From positions 19,926,814-19,990,813 of the forward strand of contig OY821740.1 in assembly GCA_963682055.1 (NCBI GenBank): a stretch of DNA of 64,000 nucleotides, read 5' to 3'. Positions 32,840-46,611 of this stretch are shown here, piece by piece (the first letter of the stretch is position 1; each line of letters begins with the position of its first letter). The translations under genes were made by a program, and so were the position numbers. Under the pieces are notes generated by a model. It did not search any database. It saw only the letters and a list, made by a program, of their open reading frames with translations, and was not told the DNA's origin. This DNA is from Primula veris (Eukaryota > Streptophyta > Magnoliopsida > Ericales > Primulaceae).

Positions 32840-33168
32840 ATGGGGCACAAGAGCAAGCAAGCCCGTTCAACTTCAAAGCATAATAATATTGTTCATATAC
32901 CTTTTGATATTATCTCAGATATCCTCAGCAACTTACTAGGCAAAACCCGTGTGTTTGCAAATCATGGCTCAATTTAATCTCGGACCAAAAGTTTATTAAA
33001 AGACATCTTGAAAACTCACATGTTTCCAATAATTACGCCAACCAGAAGATCCTCCTTAGCATATATGAATCTCACTTTGTTTCACTTAATATTAATGATA
33101 GCAGCAAGTCTGTTGAGCTTGATTTCCATGTTTTGTTTGCGGGGTCGTGTAATGGGTTGGTGTGTTAA
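32840..33168 (+). pseudogene. F-box protein gene, truncated and frameshifted
   Basis: ATG at 32840 opens MGHKSKQARS and then IPFDIISDILSNLLGKTR, the start of an F-box (plant pattern LPxDIIxDILSRLPVKSLLR). After GKTR the frame shifts and a few residues of the box are missing. The next frame then reads VCKSWLNLISDQKFIKRHLE, the second half of the F-box, and continues to SVELDFHVLFAGSCNGLVC, the conserved SCNGLVC element of plant F-box/F-box-associated proteins. A TAA at 33166-33168 ends it, so the kelch/FBA domain is lost. F-box proteins link targets to SCF ubiquitin ligases. This copy cannot. Confidence 0.8.
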
Positions 33169-33373
33169 AGGGAATTAAGCATAAGCTTAAAAGTTAAATA
33201 AAACTGTGTTTTATAAAAAAAACAATCAATAACCTAAAACCCTACAACCCTAATCTTATATCTAATGGGAAAGAAAATATTAATTATTTCCTTATTCATT
33301 TAGCAACCACAGCCATTTTCTTAATTGACTAAACACTTAAAAAGGAAATAAAATAAAAACAAGAAAAACATAC

Positions 33374-34858
33374 TTATGCTCCTGCATCAACCCCTCCGGG
33401 TGACAAGAACTCGGCCTCCGGCAAACAAGCTTTAACCGTCTCTTGGTAAATGACAGGGTCAATTTTCCGCCGCTTTTCCACCGAAATCCATGTAGCCTTA
33501 GTAGCGGATTTAACCCTCCTTGATATCACTTCCTTGAAATCTAGCACATCTATAATAAGTTCTCGTTTTCCTCTCGCTAGATGCTCTTCTGATTTAGGAT
33601 CTTTATCAAATATATCATTATGACTATTTTCTTCAAATTCTTCTTGAAGCCATGCAATTTTATATGGACAATGGTGCTTCTCAGTTAACAAGTTTCGCTT
33701 CTCAACTGCATCCTTTGAGACGATATTCTCACAACTTCCACCATCAAGAATAACATTAGATTTAGATTCATTAGATTCACGTTCTGCTCTCGTTTTCTCA
33801 TCATGTACACTGCTCCTGTCTTCAGCTTTGCAAGTTGGAACAGATCGATACACTTTGAATGTTCAAGTTGCATCATTTAAATTCATATAACTAGTTGAAG
33901 AGTCAATATACTCATAGTCGGAGCCGGTGTCTTCTTCAATTGAAATTCCTCATTTTTCATCCTCCGAGTTTCTTGCATTTCGAACAGCATAACATCCTGA
34001 GTTTCTAGGTGTCATGAACTTACCATAAGATCCCACTCGTAAGTTAGAACCCAAACCGTTTATAGGGTGAACACCTTACATTAGTTCTAAATATGGCGTG
34101 TCGCCTCCAATCTTCGGTCTCTCCTCTTGGAGTTGTCATTACCCTTTGCACCACTGACGATTCTCCTTCCACAGGATAAATGTCAATATTTTCATCCTCA
34201 TCATTGTAAACATCATAAATCGGACCTTCATCAGCTTTATAATCTTCAAATTTGACGATACTGGCTTGTCGTTTTTGACAGGTAAAAGATGTATGCCCGA
34301 ACTCACCACATTCAAAACACCAAACGTCCCGCTTGTAATCAGGTTTGGAGAAGGTTGTTCCAGAATTTATTGGACCTTCACGTCGTGTTTCATCAGTTCT
34401 TTTGTTGAACCTGCTGAACGAATTGCTTTTGTTTGCTGCCCAGTTTTGTGCATTGCTGTTATTGACTCTTTTTTGTGTAGCTTGCTCGTGAAAAGCCTCC
34501 TCGAGAGTTTTCCAGATTCGCTTCCCACTCCAAGTAGTCTTCAGCGTGCAAGTTTCCAGAAAAGTCAGAAACTTCTACTTTGATTCCACCTCCATTCAAA
34601 TCAAAAGTGCAAACCATACGGTCCTCCAATCCGCCTCTTGGTGAGTATTTTGCACTTCCAACATCATGAAAAGGATTGTCGTACTCTCTATTCAAGTCAA
34701 GAGCACAAACCAAACGGTCATTCAATCGGCCTCGTGGTGCGTATTCTGCACTTCCAGCATCATGAAAAGGATTGTCGTACTCTTCACCAACATAATTATC
34801 TTCTAGACTACCTTCCGGATTGTCTAAAAGGTTCTCTTTGTTATGGTGACAACTTATT
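33374..34858 (-). pseudogene. Ty3/Gypsy gag-protease relic (copy B, extends further than in A)
   Basis: Minus strand, 34858 down to about 34070, repeats the gag relic of copy A: NPFHDVGSAKYSPRG, GIKVEVSDFSGNLHAEDYLE and zinc knuckle CFECGEFGHTSFTC. Below 34028 it continues into sequence not seen in A. This reaches a retroviral-type protease stretch (VILDGGSCENIVSKDAVEK followed by ...PYKIAWL) at about 33650-33770, known from plant Gypsy pol proteins, though the usual DTGA is replaced by DGGS. The tail 33374-33600 is open but unlike RT, and I do not recognise it. The frame is broken between gag and protease. No RT, RNase H or integrase. Confidence 0.7.
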
Positions 34859-35905
34859 GTGGTAAGTTATGTTGATCCATTCGTTTCTAAAGGAAATTTA
34901 CTTAACAAGATGAAAGATACATACATTAATGTTTACACTCTGGATTCTAACCAACTCCAACGTTTATATGCAGTTTATGTTAAAGCTTTACACGAGTACA
35001 ACAGTTTCTGAAAATTTCGTTTGTAAAAGCAATGTTAATAAACTTATTATGTGGATTCCTCACAAGTCCCCTAATCTAAAACTTAGCAAACACATGTCAA
35101 TTAAGTTACATTAATAATCCCACATCAACAAATATTATTTGGCTAATTTACCAACCGATAAGCAATGCAAAGAAAACTGTGTGCTGGTTAGCCTGATTTC
35201 GCACATTGATCCACCAAACAAATAAGAAATAAAATCAAGGTAAACCGCCACATTAAATTAGTCAATCACATAAATACTTTGACATAATTCACAACAAAGC
35301 GAAAACAAGAGCTCTCACTAGTAGCCATTTATTAAAACTTCCAATAGAAGAAGACATACAAACAAATTCGGTCTTTGACAACAGAAAACAAATGAATATG
35401 AAGTCTCTAAATTCTTCACAGCTAGTTCAAATATCAAGAGTGTCCGAAGACCCAAAAGCTGTCAATAACAAAAACCAGAAGAAATCACAGGTTACTCGCC
35501 AAAGTACAAAATTCAAGAATAAGTTTCAATGAAATTAATTGAAGTAAATAAAGAGAACAATCAGAAACTCATAGAATGTTCGTATATCTGTGAGCCAACT
35601 ACTCAAAGGTGAAAGTGTATTCAATAATGAATAATGCCACTACTCTTTTTTTGTTTAGGAAAACAGAACACTTTCAAAAACACAAAAGGAATTCAATGTG
35701 GAAAAAGATCCCAAGTTATGAAATCATAAATATCAAAGGACGGAACTTCCAAGAATGAAACAAGCACTAGAAATGCAGGTTTACATTTAACTTTTTTTTT
35801 CGAATACCAAAAAGTGCCTTATTTCGACGTCTGTGTACCTCAACTTTGAACACTGAAAAAAAACTAACCGAAAAAAAAACTTTGAGCAGGGGTCATAATG
35901 AAATG
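34859..35905. other. Non-coding stretch, copy B
   Basis: Counterpart of 5566-6612. No gene recognised. Confidence 0.5.
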
Positions 35906-37582
35906 TAGGGGTGGAATGGTATACCACAATAATAGGGGTGAAAGTGGTACAATTACCATTGGTAATTGACTTATACCATTACCGTACAACACAAATATGG
36001 TACAAGAAATTTCATACCATTACCATACTATTCTTGCGGTATACCGCAATGTTGTATACCGTAAGTGTGGTACGATATGATATAATTACCACATCATTTG
36101 TGCCAAAAAAAAATTAACTATCAGTTACTCCTACCAAATTATATTATACATATAATGATTTTCTATTCAATTTTATGTTAACATTTGTTGACTTTATATG
36201 GTAACTATTAATTATTAGTTGTTGAAACAATTATGATATAAAGTAAAAAAAATATTAACGAACCTGTAACTCAATCCTTAAAGTACAACTCTAACCAAGA
36301 AATAACAAGTCAGTGATGACTTAATAAGAAATTCAGGAAGTTAAAAAGTATTAAACTTGAAGGTACTCAATACAAACTAAATAACTACAAAAAAAATTCC
36401 ACAAATCATTGGATATATTATCCATATTCTGCCTTTACATCATTTAAATAACATTTATGTACATACATCTTAAACATCGAAGGCATATAATAAACTAGTA
36501 AACTATTTAATAGCAAAATGGAGAACTTACTGTTACTTAAATTGTAAATAAATATATTAGATTTGAAAATAGAAATTGTAAAAAATGGTATAAAATGATA
36601 CGTATGGTGGTATAATAAAATTTGATACCACTGCTGTACCATTATTATAAGCGATACGGTATTACTACCATCCCACAGTGCGGTAATACCATCAAGTGTG
36701 GTATGGATGGTACGGTATGAGTGATACGAGCGATTGGTCGGTATAATGTGGTATACCATTCCACCCATATAGCACATTATAACAACCAGTCGCTCATACC
36801 GTACCATCCATACTGCACTTAAAGATATTACCGCATTGTGGTATGGTCATACCATACCACTCATAATAATGGTATTCAAATTTTAGTATAACAAGGTACA
36901 CCACTTTGAACCATTTTGTAGCATTTCTCATTTCAAATCTAATATATTCATTTACAATCTAAATAGGAGTAGTAATTTCTCTATTTTTTTATTAAATTGT
37001 ACTACTAGTATTTATTATGTCTTTGATGTTCAATATGTTTGTACATGGATATTATTTAAATGATCTAAAGCAAGAATCTGGATATTATACCCAAAGATTT
37101 GTGGAATTTTGTTATAGTTATGTAGTTCGTATTGAGTAGATTCAAGGTTAATACTTTTTAACTTTACTCATTGGATTTCTTACTAAGCCCTCATTGGCTT
37201 ATTATGCGTTGACTAGAATTTCTACTTTAATGACTGAGTTACAGGTTCGCTACTATTTTTTTACTCTGTATCATAATTATTTCAACAACTGATAATTCAT
37301 GGTTACTACACAAATTCAACAAATGTAAACATCAAATTGAATAGAAGATCATTTTATGTACAATATAATGTGAGAGGACTAACTGCTAGTTAAATTTTTT
37401 ATGGCACTACCAATGTGGTAATTGTACTGTACCATGTCATTACCGTACCACACTTAGGTATACCACATTGCGGTATACGCAAGTATGATACGGTAATGGT
37501 ATAAAATTTCTAATACCATATTTTTGTGGTACAGTAATGGTATAAGGAAATTACCAATGGTAATTGTACCACTTCCACCCGT
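35906..37582. mobile_element. Long foldback element (copy B)
   Basis: Same structure as 6613-8290. The outer left end is TAGGGGTGGAATGG (35906), the inner left end AGGGGTGAAAGTGG (35934), and the right end ...ACTTCCACCC at 37580. The two halves are inverted relative to each other with a turn near 36755-36785. Substitutions relative to A are scattered through both halves. No coding capacity. Confidence 0.7.
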
Positions 37583-38355
37583 AGGGAAAGGACAGGAAAA
37601 TCCTACGGGAGCCCTAAGATGACTCATATACTGGCATCTAAGAAGCAAACACAAGCCTTAATTACTTAAGCTACTCTCAAATTTTAACAGCCCTTACATT
37701 TTGTGACCAAACAATCTGCGGAGCAAGAGGTAGCATCTCACTAAATATGCGGAGTTACAAACATGGATATTAAAAACCTAAAGAAAGCCCAGTCAGGGTC
37801 AACAGTTACCTATGTTTCAGCACACTGACTTGATCTTAATATGACATACAAAAAATGCATCACTATATAACTAATACCATGTTGACTTATTATTATCATC
37901 ATACGCACTGGCGGAGCTCAATTGGAAACAATCTACAAAATGCTATATTTTCCAATGATGAATTTCTAAAAATAATTAGGGAATCATACGATTTAATACA
38001 TAGGTATAAGTTGACACCAATACAAATTGATTTACTAAGAAGAGGATCTTAATGAGCTTATATACGCATGACTAATCATACTTGGTCCTTGTTTGGGAGC
38101 AGATTATAATAAGATAGGATGGATTTAAATTCTTGCAGCTTAAGAGTTTTAGTATTTTCAGCTTATAAAGAAAAACAAAATTTCAGGTTTAAATCTGGTC
38201 AGCCAAATACTGCCTAAATTTTTGCCAAATTAAAACCTAAGCTAAACCTGAATCCAAACAAGGCCTTCGACAATATCGTACACAACTTGTGCACATATTT
38301 TACACAAATAAATGCTAAGTTAGTAAACGAAACAGAATAGAATTTCATCACTCAC
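37583..38355. other. Non-coding stretch, copy B
   Basis: Counterpart of 8291-8969, with about 105 extra bases (about 38267-38370) that restore an intron-like border (donor ACG|GTGAGT on the minus strand at 38356) to the last ARF exon. Confidence 0.5.
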
Positions 38356-40176
38356 CGTTCATTTCAGGGGCTCTGGCCTTTTGCCAGTTGTTGGTTCGGA
38401 AAGGGAGTCAACCACTGAAAATGGTTTGATTTTCAAAGGGGAAACCCTCTCCGGCATTGGGATAGATGCATTCTCATCCCGCGGAACCTGAAAAAGGAAA
38501 AAAAATATATTATATAATGAAGAATATGAAGACTTCTTAGTCGACTCCTTTGTTGACAGCACAGAAAAGAATGATAATAAGAACTAAACAATATATAAGC
38601 AAAAGTGTGGTAACCACCTTCAGGCTACGACATCTAGAATTTTCCCACTCGGGTGAGAAATTCTCAATTCCTACGATCTCGTCTGTAAACTTGGTCATGT
38701 AAAAGAACTCAAAATCTAAGCACAATCTTGACAACAATAACAACGGAAAAAGAAAAATCAGTTTCGACTTGTTTTCCATATTATGGCTTATTTCTCGTTA
38801 AATGCCAACGTCCCATTTCAGTTTTTACTGGAACTAGATACTATTATTTAGAATGCATATACAAGTCACTTTATTGAAGTCTCCATGAAAAGTACATCAA
38901 GTTTTTACTTTGAAAGGAAATTAAGTAAAAAATATGCCAATTCTAATTTTCTACGAAATAAAAAACAACTTATATTAAATATTAATAAGTTACCTCCCAT
39001 CCGAATACAGATCCGTTTCAAATCTCATCTTGAATCGCATCCCAACTGCAAAACAATTGTTCACGGATTCAAGGTACTTATTGACCCTAATGATGAATCT
39101 CATCTTGAATCGCATCCCAACACGTTAGACCAAGTTCATAAATTAGAACCTATGGTCTTGTTTGACAATAACTTTGAACCATGTAAGCTGGATTTTTTGA
39201 GGTTGAGAAAAAAATCTAGCATTTACTTACACAAAAAAAAGGGGATTATATATGTATCTTACCGTGGCTTATAATGGACCACGAAAAGGGATCCATTAGA
39301 GAGGGCAGGGGAGATGGTAGCAAGAATGCCAAAAAGCATATTCTGACTGGATATGACAGATGCTAACATTGTGTTTTGTTGGCGGGATACACACCAAACT
39401 CCTACACGGAGCTCCCCATCCTCACCCCTAAAAAACCAAATTATGCATATTAAACAAAGTATTTTACCACCGAATATGTCACCTATCTACTTGTTTGGTT
39501 GTCCCTTTCATCAAAATAAGCTAGTTTCTTGAGGTTGAGAGAGAACATCAAACTTAAGAATTTTATACCCAAAAAAAGGCAACAAAAATAGGGGTGAAGG
39601 CTTGAAACACATGAGGCCTATGTATGACTCAATACAGTGACATATCCAACAGAAAAAGACTATAATGAGGTACCTTAAGAACACAATAACGTCATTAGCA
39701 ACCAATCTCTTTGCAGTCGTAAATGTGTTCCATCCTGTGGTGAGCATATGCCGTTTTGGGTGGCCTTGAAATATTTTCAAAACCTCGGCATTAGTTATAT
39801 ATTCTTGAAACATATTTGGATTAAAAAAAAAGAATGTGTAAGGAAAGCACTACCTCGAAACACATGCTTGATTCACCATTCCTGACCATGGAGATCTCTG
39901 GTGACTAGCTCTTGGGAGGGGATTGGCTGATACATATCCTGAAACAAAATAAGCAAAAGCAAGAGTTTCAGCAAATAAAACTTTTATTCAAAAAAAGCAA
40001 CGAATTGTGACAAGTCCTAAAAAGAGGAGAAATTACCAGCGGGGGAAGGTACTCGTTTGCATGTTTCTTTGGAATGGAGAACCCACCATGTGTACTTACA
40101 TCTGATGGTGTTAATGTTTTAGCAAATGAGAAGACTCTGGGTCTAGCTGGCTTAGGGGGCTTTGAGGTTGAGTCTG
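38356..40176 (-). pseudogene. ARF gene relic, B3 and following exons (copy B)
   Basis: Same exon series as 8970-10785, from the B3 exon at 40037-40176 ([20 protein letters not shown]...EYLPPLV) down to the IPMPERVSPLKIKPF exon, which here keeps its donor (38356). The last exon has a stop shortly before that donor. The exon corresponding to 9594-9707 has lost its acceptor. A 26-bp patch copied from within the same exon (39020-39045) replaces the acceptor region at 39096-39121. Upstream exons lie across the LINE at 46980-47277. Inferred inactive. Confidence 0.85.
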
Positions 40177-40605
40177 CTAAAATCAATATTGTTTTTTAAA
40201 TACGTTAAAATATGTTAGAATAAATATATATAGAGCAATAAAAAAAAGGAAAACATATCTTAAACATATTTTCTCTTTGATCGACAGCCTGTCATGTATC
40301 TCTCTTTTCTCACCTCTGTGATTCTATCCTCTCTCTTACGCCTCTCTCTTCTTTATCTCTCAGATTCTCTTCTTCATAACTCTCACTTTATTGAGTTTGT
40401 TCAACTCTTTTTCTCTTTCGGGGTATGCACACATACACAACTAGCATCTACTTAGTAGAAGTACTTACTACTATTATTGTTAATTCTTTAATACTTAAAC
40501 TATGGTTCAACTGACTAAACTCACCAAGTGAAAGAATAGAATCAGGAGCCAAAAAAAACCTAGAGAGAGAGACGACTAGGGTGAAAAACCCTAGCCACCA
40601 AAAAT

Positions 40606-42063
40606 ATGGAAGAACTCGATAAAATCTCCCCAGATAGCATACCAAATAGGCAGCTAATGCCGCCAGACCCTACCCCTACGAAATTCTTTGCGTCGGTGGT
40701 TAGCGCATCATCCAAAAAAGTTGAAATATCATTAAAAGAAGTTGGTTCTTATAAAGGTGAACCCTTAATTCAATTCTCTATGAAATATATAAAGCAACTC
40801 GCTGAACCTTTTAAATATACTATAGTCGGAAAATTTACTCATGGAAAACCAGAGATAGCTGTTATAAGAAAGTTGTTTGGAAAACTCGAATTAAAAGCTA
40901 ATTGCAATATAGGAATTCTGGATCACAAACATATTTTGATTCGATGCTTTCATGAAGAAGACTTCACCAGAATTTGGTTGAAGAAAATTTGGTATATAGA
41001 AGATTATCCTATGAGAGTTTTTAAGTGGACTTATAATTTTAACCCAGAAGTAGAAACTTCATTAGCGCCTGTGTGGATAAATCTGCCAAAATTGCCTATA
41101 CACCTATATAACACCTCTAGTATATATTCTATAGCAAGTGCTTTTGGAAAGCCCCTAAGGGTTGATGAACCTACTTCTAAACTAACAATACCTAGTCTAG
41201 CCCGTATTTGTGTTGAAATTGATCTAAAAACAGAGCTGTTTGAGCGTGTTAGGATTCGATATGGTGACGAAGGGGGATTCTGGCAGTACTGCAAATATAA
41301 AGACCTACCAGACTATTGCAGTTTCTGCTTAAAACAAGGTCATAAAGAAGAAGCTTGTAAATTCAAAAATACAGAGCAATCTCAAGAAAATAAGATGGGC
41401 AATAAAAAAGATGAATTATTACAAAGCAGCAACAAAAGAATAAGGAAAAAGAGGCCATATTAAACAAACCAAAAAAGGAAATAACTGGGAAAAAAGAGAC
41501 TACAAAAGAGTGGGTGTACATGGCTAAATTTCATACTCATCAGCAACCAAGCACAGCAGTTGAAATTGGGAATAGTGCAAAGTGTATCCCTGAAAAACAG
41601 AAGCAAGAAAAAGTTATAGTTCATATAGAAAATGAAGATGAAAGGGATGAAAAAGTTGATGAAGAGATTATATGTGATAAGCCTGAGATTCCAAACAGAT
41701 ATGAAGAAAATGGTAATAAAATAAATAAGGAAGCTATATGTGTTACTGAATGAAGAAGAAGGGAGAATGACTATAGTGTCTTATCAAGATTACAGTTCAA
41801 TAAACAGTAGTTTTGTAGTTACTGAAATTATAGAAACAAGCCCAAATGGTGATATTGAGGAAAAAAGAGGTGGAAAAAGGCAAGGAGAAGGCCAAGAACT
41901 AGAATTTATGGCTCAGGAAACAAATGAATGGGAAGTTCAATTAACCAAGAGTCAAGAAAAAAAGAAAAAGAAGGTAGAGATGGCAAAGAAGAAGAGCCAA
42001 GAACAAGAAAGGCAAATGCAGCTAAGATCATACTCTAATGTGGGGAAAGAAAGAGGTATATTT
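40606..42063 (+). pseudogene. LINE ORF1, copy B
   Basis: Same start and domains as in copy A (DUF4283-like region, then CSFCLKQGHKEEAC). The first frame ends earlier, at 41463, because of a 1-bp loss near 41413 and a TAA. The acidic middle part (41514-41753) and lysine-rich tail (41740-42072) are in other frames. A 1-bp loss in GGGGAAAGAAAG near 42048 pushes the tail past the ORF2 start, removing the TAATG overlap seen in A. Confidence 0.85.
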
Positions 42064-42064
42064 A

Positions 42065-45000
42065 ATGATTAAGGCCCTAGTCTGGAATGTGAGAGATATT
42101 GGGAATAGAGCTACATTAAGAAGAATAAAAAAATTATGTCTAATCAATAATATAGTGCTATTGATCTGTATAGAACCAATGGTGCAGCAAGATAAAATTG
42201 ATTTATATAAGAGGAAAATAGGATTTGATAATGTGTTTTCTCATGCAGAAAATAAAATCTGGGTGTTTTCTAATGATGATTTAGAAATTACAGTGGGTAA
42301 TGAGGGTTGTCATAGTATCAATTTTGAAGTTAAGATGTGGAATTATGCTGTTCAAATCACAGTTGTTTATGCTAAGTGTACAGTACAAGAAAGAAAAGAG
42401 TTGTGGCAATTCTTGGAAACCTCTAAGACTAATAATCCCTGGTTGATAGTTGGAGATTTTAATACTGTATCTAAAGAAGAAGATAAAATAGGAGGTTTGG
42501 ATATTAATGTAAATGGAGCTAATGACTATTTGGAATGTTTGGACAAGTGTGGGGTTTATGAATTGAATTTTCTGGGCTCAAGGTTCACTTGGTGGAATAA
42601 AAGTGAAGGTGATAATTTGATTATGGAGAGAATTAATAAGGTTTGTGTGAATGATAATTGCTCTAATATGTTTCACAGTAGTGTTTTGGAGCATCTTTCT
42701 AAAGTCAATTCTGATCATAGTCCCTTATTAATTACCTTTAATAATGAAAGGGACCATAACATCAGAAGATTCATTTTCCAAAAGTTTTGGTTAACACATC
42801 ATGAGTTTAAGAATTTACTAACAGAAAATTGGGTGCATCATAAAGATGGTAATGCTTTGTTTTCTCTGTTGCAAAATTTAAAAATAATCAGAAAAATACT
42901 ATCAAAATGGAGCAAAGTTACCTTTGGTAACATTTTTCAGCAAGTAATTGATGCAGAAGACTTGGTTATGGGTGCAGAGCAACAATTTGAGTATGATCCA
43001 TCTCCTGAAAAGTGAACTAAGCAGATTAAAAACTAAGCTAAATTATAAGCTTAAAATAGAAGAAGACTTCTGGAAACAAAAGGCAAATTTAAGGTGGGTT
43101 CTAGAAGGTGATGCTAATACCAAGTTCTATCATGGTGTAGTCAAAAAAAGGAGGAGAAAAAGTACTATTCACTGCATTATTGATGATAATGGGCAAGAAT
43201 TAACAGCAAAAGAAGACATTCAAAAAGAAGCCATAAACTATTTTCAAAAGCTTCTAACAGCCACTAATACTACTGGCTACAAGTACAATACTTTGGATAT
43301 TATACCAAATTGTGTTACAGATGAAGAAAATGAAAATTTAATAAGGGAAATTACTCTAGAAGAAGTCAAAACAGCAGTGTGGGATTTGAAGAAATGCAGT
43401 GCACCTGGTATTGATGGATTTAATGGTTTTTTCTTTACACACAGTTGGGATATTATTGGAGGAGATTTACTAAAAGCAGTACATCAATTCTTTGCTGGTC
43501 ATAAATACCTAATGCAATGTCTTCTACTCTTATTGTTCTAATTCCAAAGAAGGCTAATGCAGATAAGTATTCAGACTTCAGACCTATTAGTTTATGTACT
43601 TTTTGCAATAAAGTTATTTCTAAAATTATGGCAACTAGGCTGTCTACTGTGTTTCCTAATATTATCTCAGAGAATCAAAGTGGTTTTGTAAAAAATAGAG
43701 ATATTATAGATAACATTCTTCTCTCTCAAGAATTTATCTCTACTCTCAATAAAAAGAACAGTGGTAATAATATAGCTTTGAAATTGGATATGAAAAAAGC
43801 TTATGACAAGATTTCCTTGTACTTTATTGTTAGTATTCTTAGAAAAATGGGTTTCTCAGAAATTTGGATAGATAGAATATGGAGAATCATTTCTGATAAT
43901 GGCATTTCTATACTGGTAAATGGTGCTCCTACAGGTTACTTCAAGCCCACTAATGGATTAAGACAAGGAGATCCATTATCCTCAAGTCTCTTTATTCTAT
44001 GTTCAGAAGTTTTGACCAGAAATCTCAATCATCTGACTAGCAAGAGGAGTTGGAAATCTTTTAAAGCAGCTATAGGAACTCCTATTATTACACACTTGGT
44101 CTTTGCTGATGATATTATAATTTTTAGTGGAGCAGACACCAACTCTATTAAACATATTCAAAGGGTTCTACATCAGTATAATACAGACTCAGGGCAAGAA
44201 GTAAATAGAGAGAAGAGCTTTATGTATATTTCTAAAGGGGTTACAGATAAGCAGAAAGAAGCAGTAATCAAGATTATGAATATTGCAGTTAAAAAGCCTC
44301 CTTTTAACTATCTAGGGTGTAAGCTTTATTCTGGACATAAAAAGTGTCTGCTATACCATGAACTTATTCTAAAAGTAAGAAGCAAACTCTCAGGGTGGAA
44401 AACTCAGTACTTAACCATGGGTGGCAAATTGCTACTTGCTAAACATGTACTTCAAACTATTCCTATTTATACTATGGCAGCTATGAATCCTCCAGAACTG
44501 GTTATAAAAAAGATAGAACAAATAATAGCAAACTTTCTTTGGGGAAATTCTAATGGTAAGAATAAATATCATTGGGTTAAATGGAGTAAAATCTGTAGAT
44601 CTACTTCTGAAGGTGGATTAGGGTTGAGGAGTTTTAAAGATATTTCTGAAGCTTTTGCTCTCAAACTTTGGTGGAAGTTTAGAACTAAAAATTCTCTATG
44701 GGCTCAGTACATGAGAGTAAAGTATTGCAAGAAAAAGCATCCAAATGAGATTAGTGCTACTAAAGGTACTAATACATGGTCCAGAATGATGCAAGTTAGG
44801 GAGGTTGCTGAAAAATTCATTTGTTGGTTGATTGGAAAAGGGAATGTCTCAGTAAATCTAGACAATTGGGTTGGAAATGGACCACTAAAGGATCAAAATA
44901 TTGATAATAAGCTGCTGCTGCTGTCAAGATTTATTTTTAATGATGAGTGGAACTATGAAGCTATTGCTGAAATTATTCCTATTTCTAAACAAGGTCTGTT

Positions 45001-46101
45001 TGGTCAAAACTTAATTTATCAAGGGAAATAATTAGATCAAGCTATTTGGATGGAGGATACTAGTGGTGAATTCTCATTAAATACTTTTGAAGATCTCTTG
45101 TGTTTGCATGGAAGTGTTTTAATAATGCAGTGCCAGTGGATCTTGCTGTCCAAAGAATTGGAGTCCAACTAGCTTCCAGTTGTGAATGTTGTAGAAAGAA
45201 TGAAGAAAGTTTAGAGCATTTGTTATGTATTAGTGATATTGCTAAGGAAGTATGGAAGTATTTTGCGCAGTATTTAGGAGTAAATCAAAATGTTTTGACA
45301 CTGAGAGGGAGATTTAATTCTTGGTGGACACATAAGGAAAAAAGAAGTCATTTACCAGAGAAAAAGATTATCAAAGTACTACATGTGTACATTATTTGGT
45401 GCATTTGGAAAGCTCGTTGTGGTAGTAAATTTGATAATAAAAATATGAATGCTCAAAATATCATCATGGAAATTATTCGATTAATCCAGAACTATTCTCA
45501 AATTGATAAAAGCTTTCCTAAAAAGTGGATTTGGAATGAAATAAGTTTGTTACAAGCACTTAAGACTGGTAAAAAAGCTAGGGTTATAAAGTGGGAAAAT
45601 CCTCCAACTGGATTCATGAAATTGAATACAGATGGTTGTTTTAAAAGCTCCACCAATTCTAGTGGCGTAGGTGATATATTAAGGGATCACCAAGGCAAAT
45701 TTATACAAGGTTTCTATGGCAAAATTACAAGCAATACAGGGATTGAAGCAGAAGCAAGAGCTATACTACAAGGACTAACTGTGGTAAATTTGACAAAAAT
45801 AATTATAGAAAGTGATTGTCTACATCTAATAAACATCTTGTCTGATAAAAGCAAGTGTCCTTGGAAGATGAAATTCCTAGTTCATAATATAAAGGAGAAG
45901 ATGAAGAAGTGTACTTATCTGTTGAATCATGTGGAAAGAGAAGCAAACTCAGGCGCTGATCTACTGGCCAATCTGGGGTGTATCTCCAATCTTCTAATTT
46001 CAGAAGATATTGCAGATTTTCCTAGTAAATTGAGAAATATTTTGAAATTGGAAGCGAAAGGTATTCCTTATTTGCGATTGCGAAATGAAGAAGAAGCTTG
46101 A
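42065..46101 (+). pseudogene. LINE ORF2, copy B
   Basis: The endonuclease is open from the ATG at 42065 (WNVRDIGN with G to D in the first motif, GDFN, SDHSPL). The RT keeps KLDMKKAYD and FADD, but YDKISW has become YDKISL. zf-RVT and a fully open RNase H follow (NTDGC, EAEARA, ESDCLHLI, NSGADLLANL). Lesions private to B are a 5-bp loss at about 43010 (frameshift), a 1-bp loss at about 43502, a TAA at 45029-45031 (GAA in A) and a roughly 17-bp deletion at about 45084. The positions that are broken in A at 12931, 13780, 16116 and 16500 are intact here. Confidence 0.9.
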
Positions 46102-46611
46102 GTCTCTCTCTCTCTTTCAAAGATGAAGATAGATGGGAATGAGTGAAGGAGAAGACCAGATGAAACGATGGTCTTTGGTCAATTTCATCTTTGGTCCCTC
46201 AATTTTGAAGAGTTTTATCATTTATTAGGATTAAATCTGAGAGTTTTAACTTTATTTTATCAAGCCCTGTCATTTTTAAGTTGTTTTATATTGTTACCCT
46301 GTTTTGTTTTTGTAGGGTTTTTCATCCACTTTTTTTAATCTATTAATAAAAGAGTGGGTTTTCCCCACCATTAATATAAAAAAAACTGCCAAGACTCACC
46401 AGACTTTGTAATTGCTGTGCTATTGTACTGGTATATCGTTAAGCTAGTACACTTTAAATGCTTGATTTATCATGATAATACTATTTACAACATGATGTTG
46501 CATGTGAATCCAAGAAAAACATGTAAAAACGTTCAAAAGTTGTTTTCCCGCCTAGGCGGTCAAGCGGCCCCTCTCCGCCTAGCGCCTTTTGAAACCTCGA
46601 AATAAACTTAA

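Larger units (their letters stand above)
40527..46383 (+). mobile_element. Near full-length LINE, copy B
   Basis: 5.86 kb, flanked by the same target duplication as copy A: AACTGACTAAACTCACCA at 40509-40526 and AACTGCCAAGACTCACCA at 46384-46401. One base in the left copy has changed relative to copy A. Leader, ORF1, ORF2, AATAAA and short A-rich tail are as in A. It was duplicated with the segment rather than inserted independently. Confidence 0.9.
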
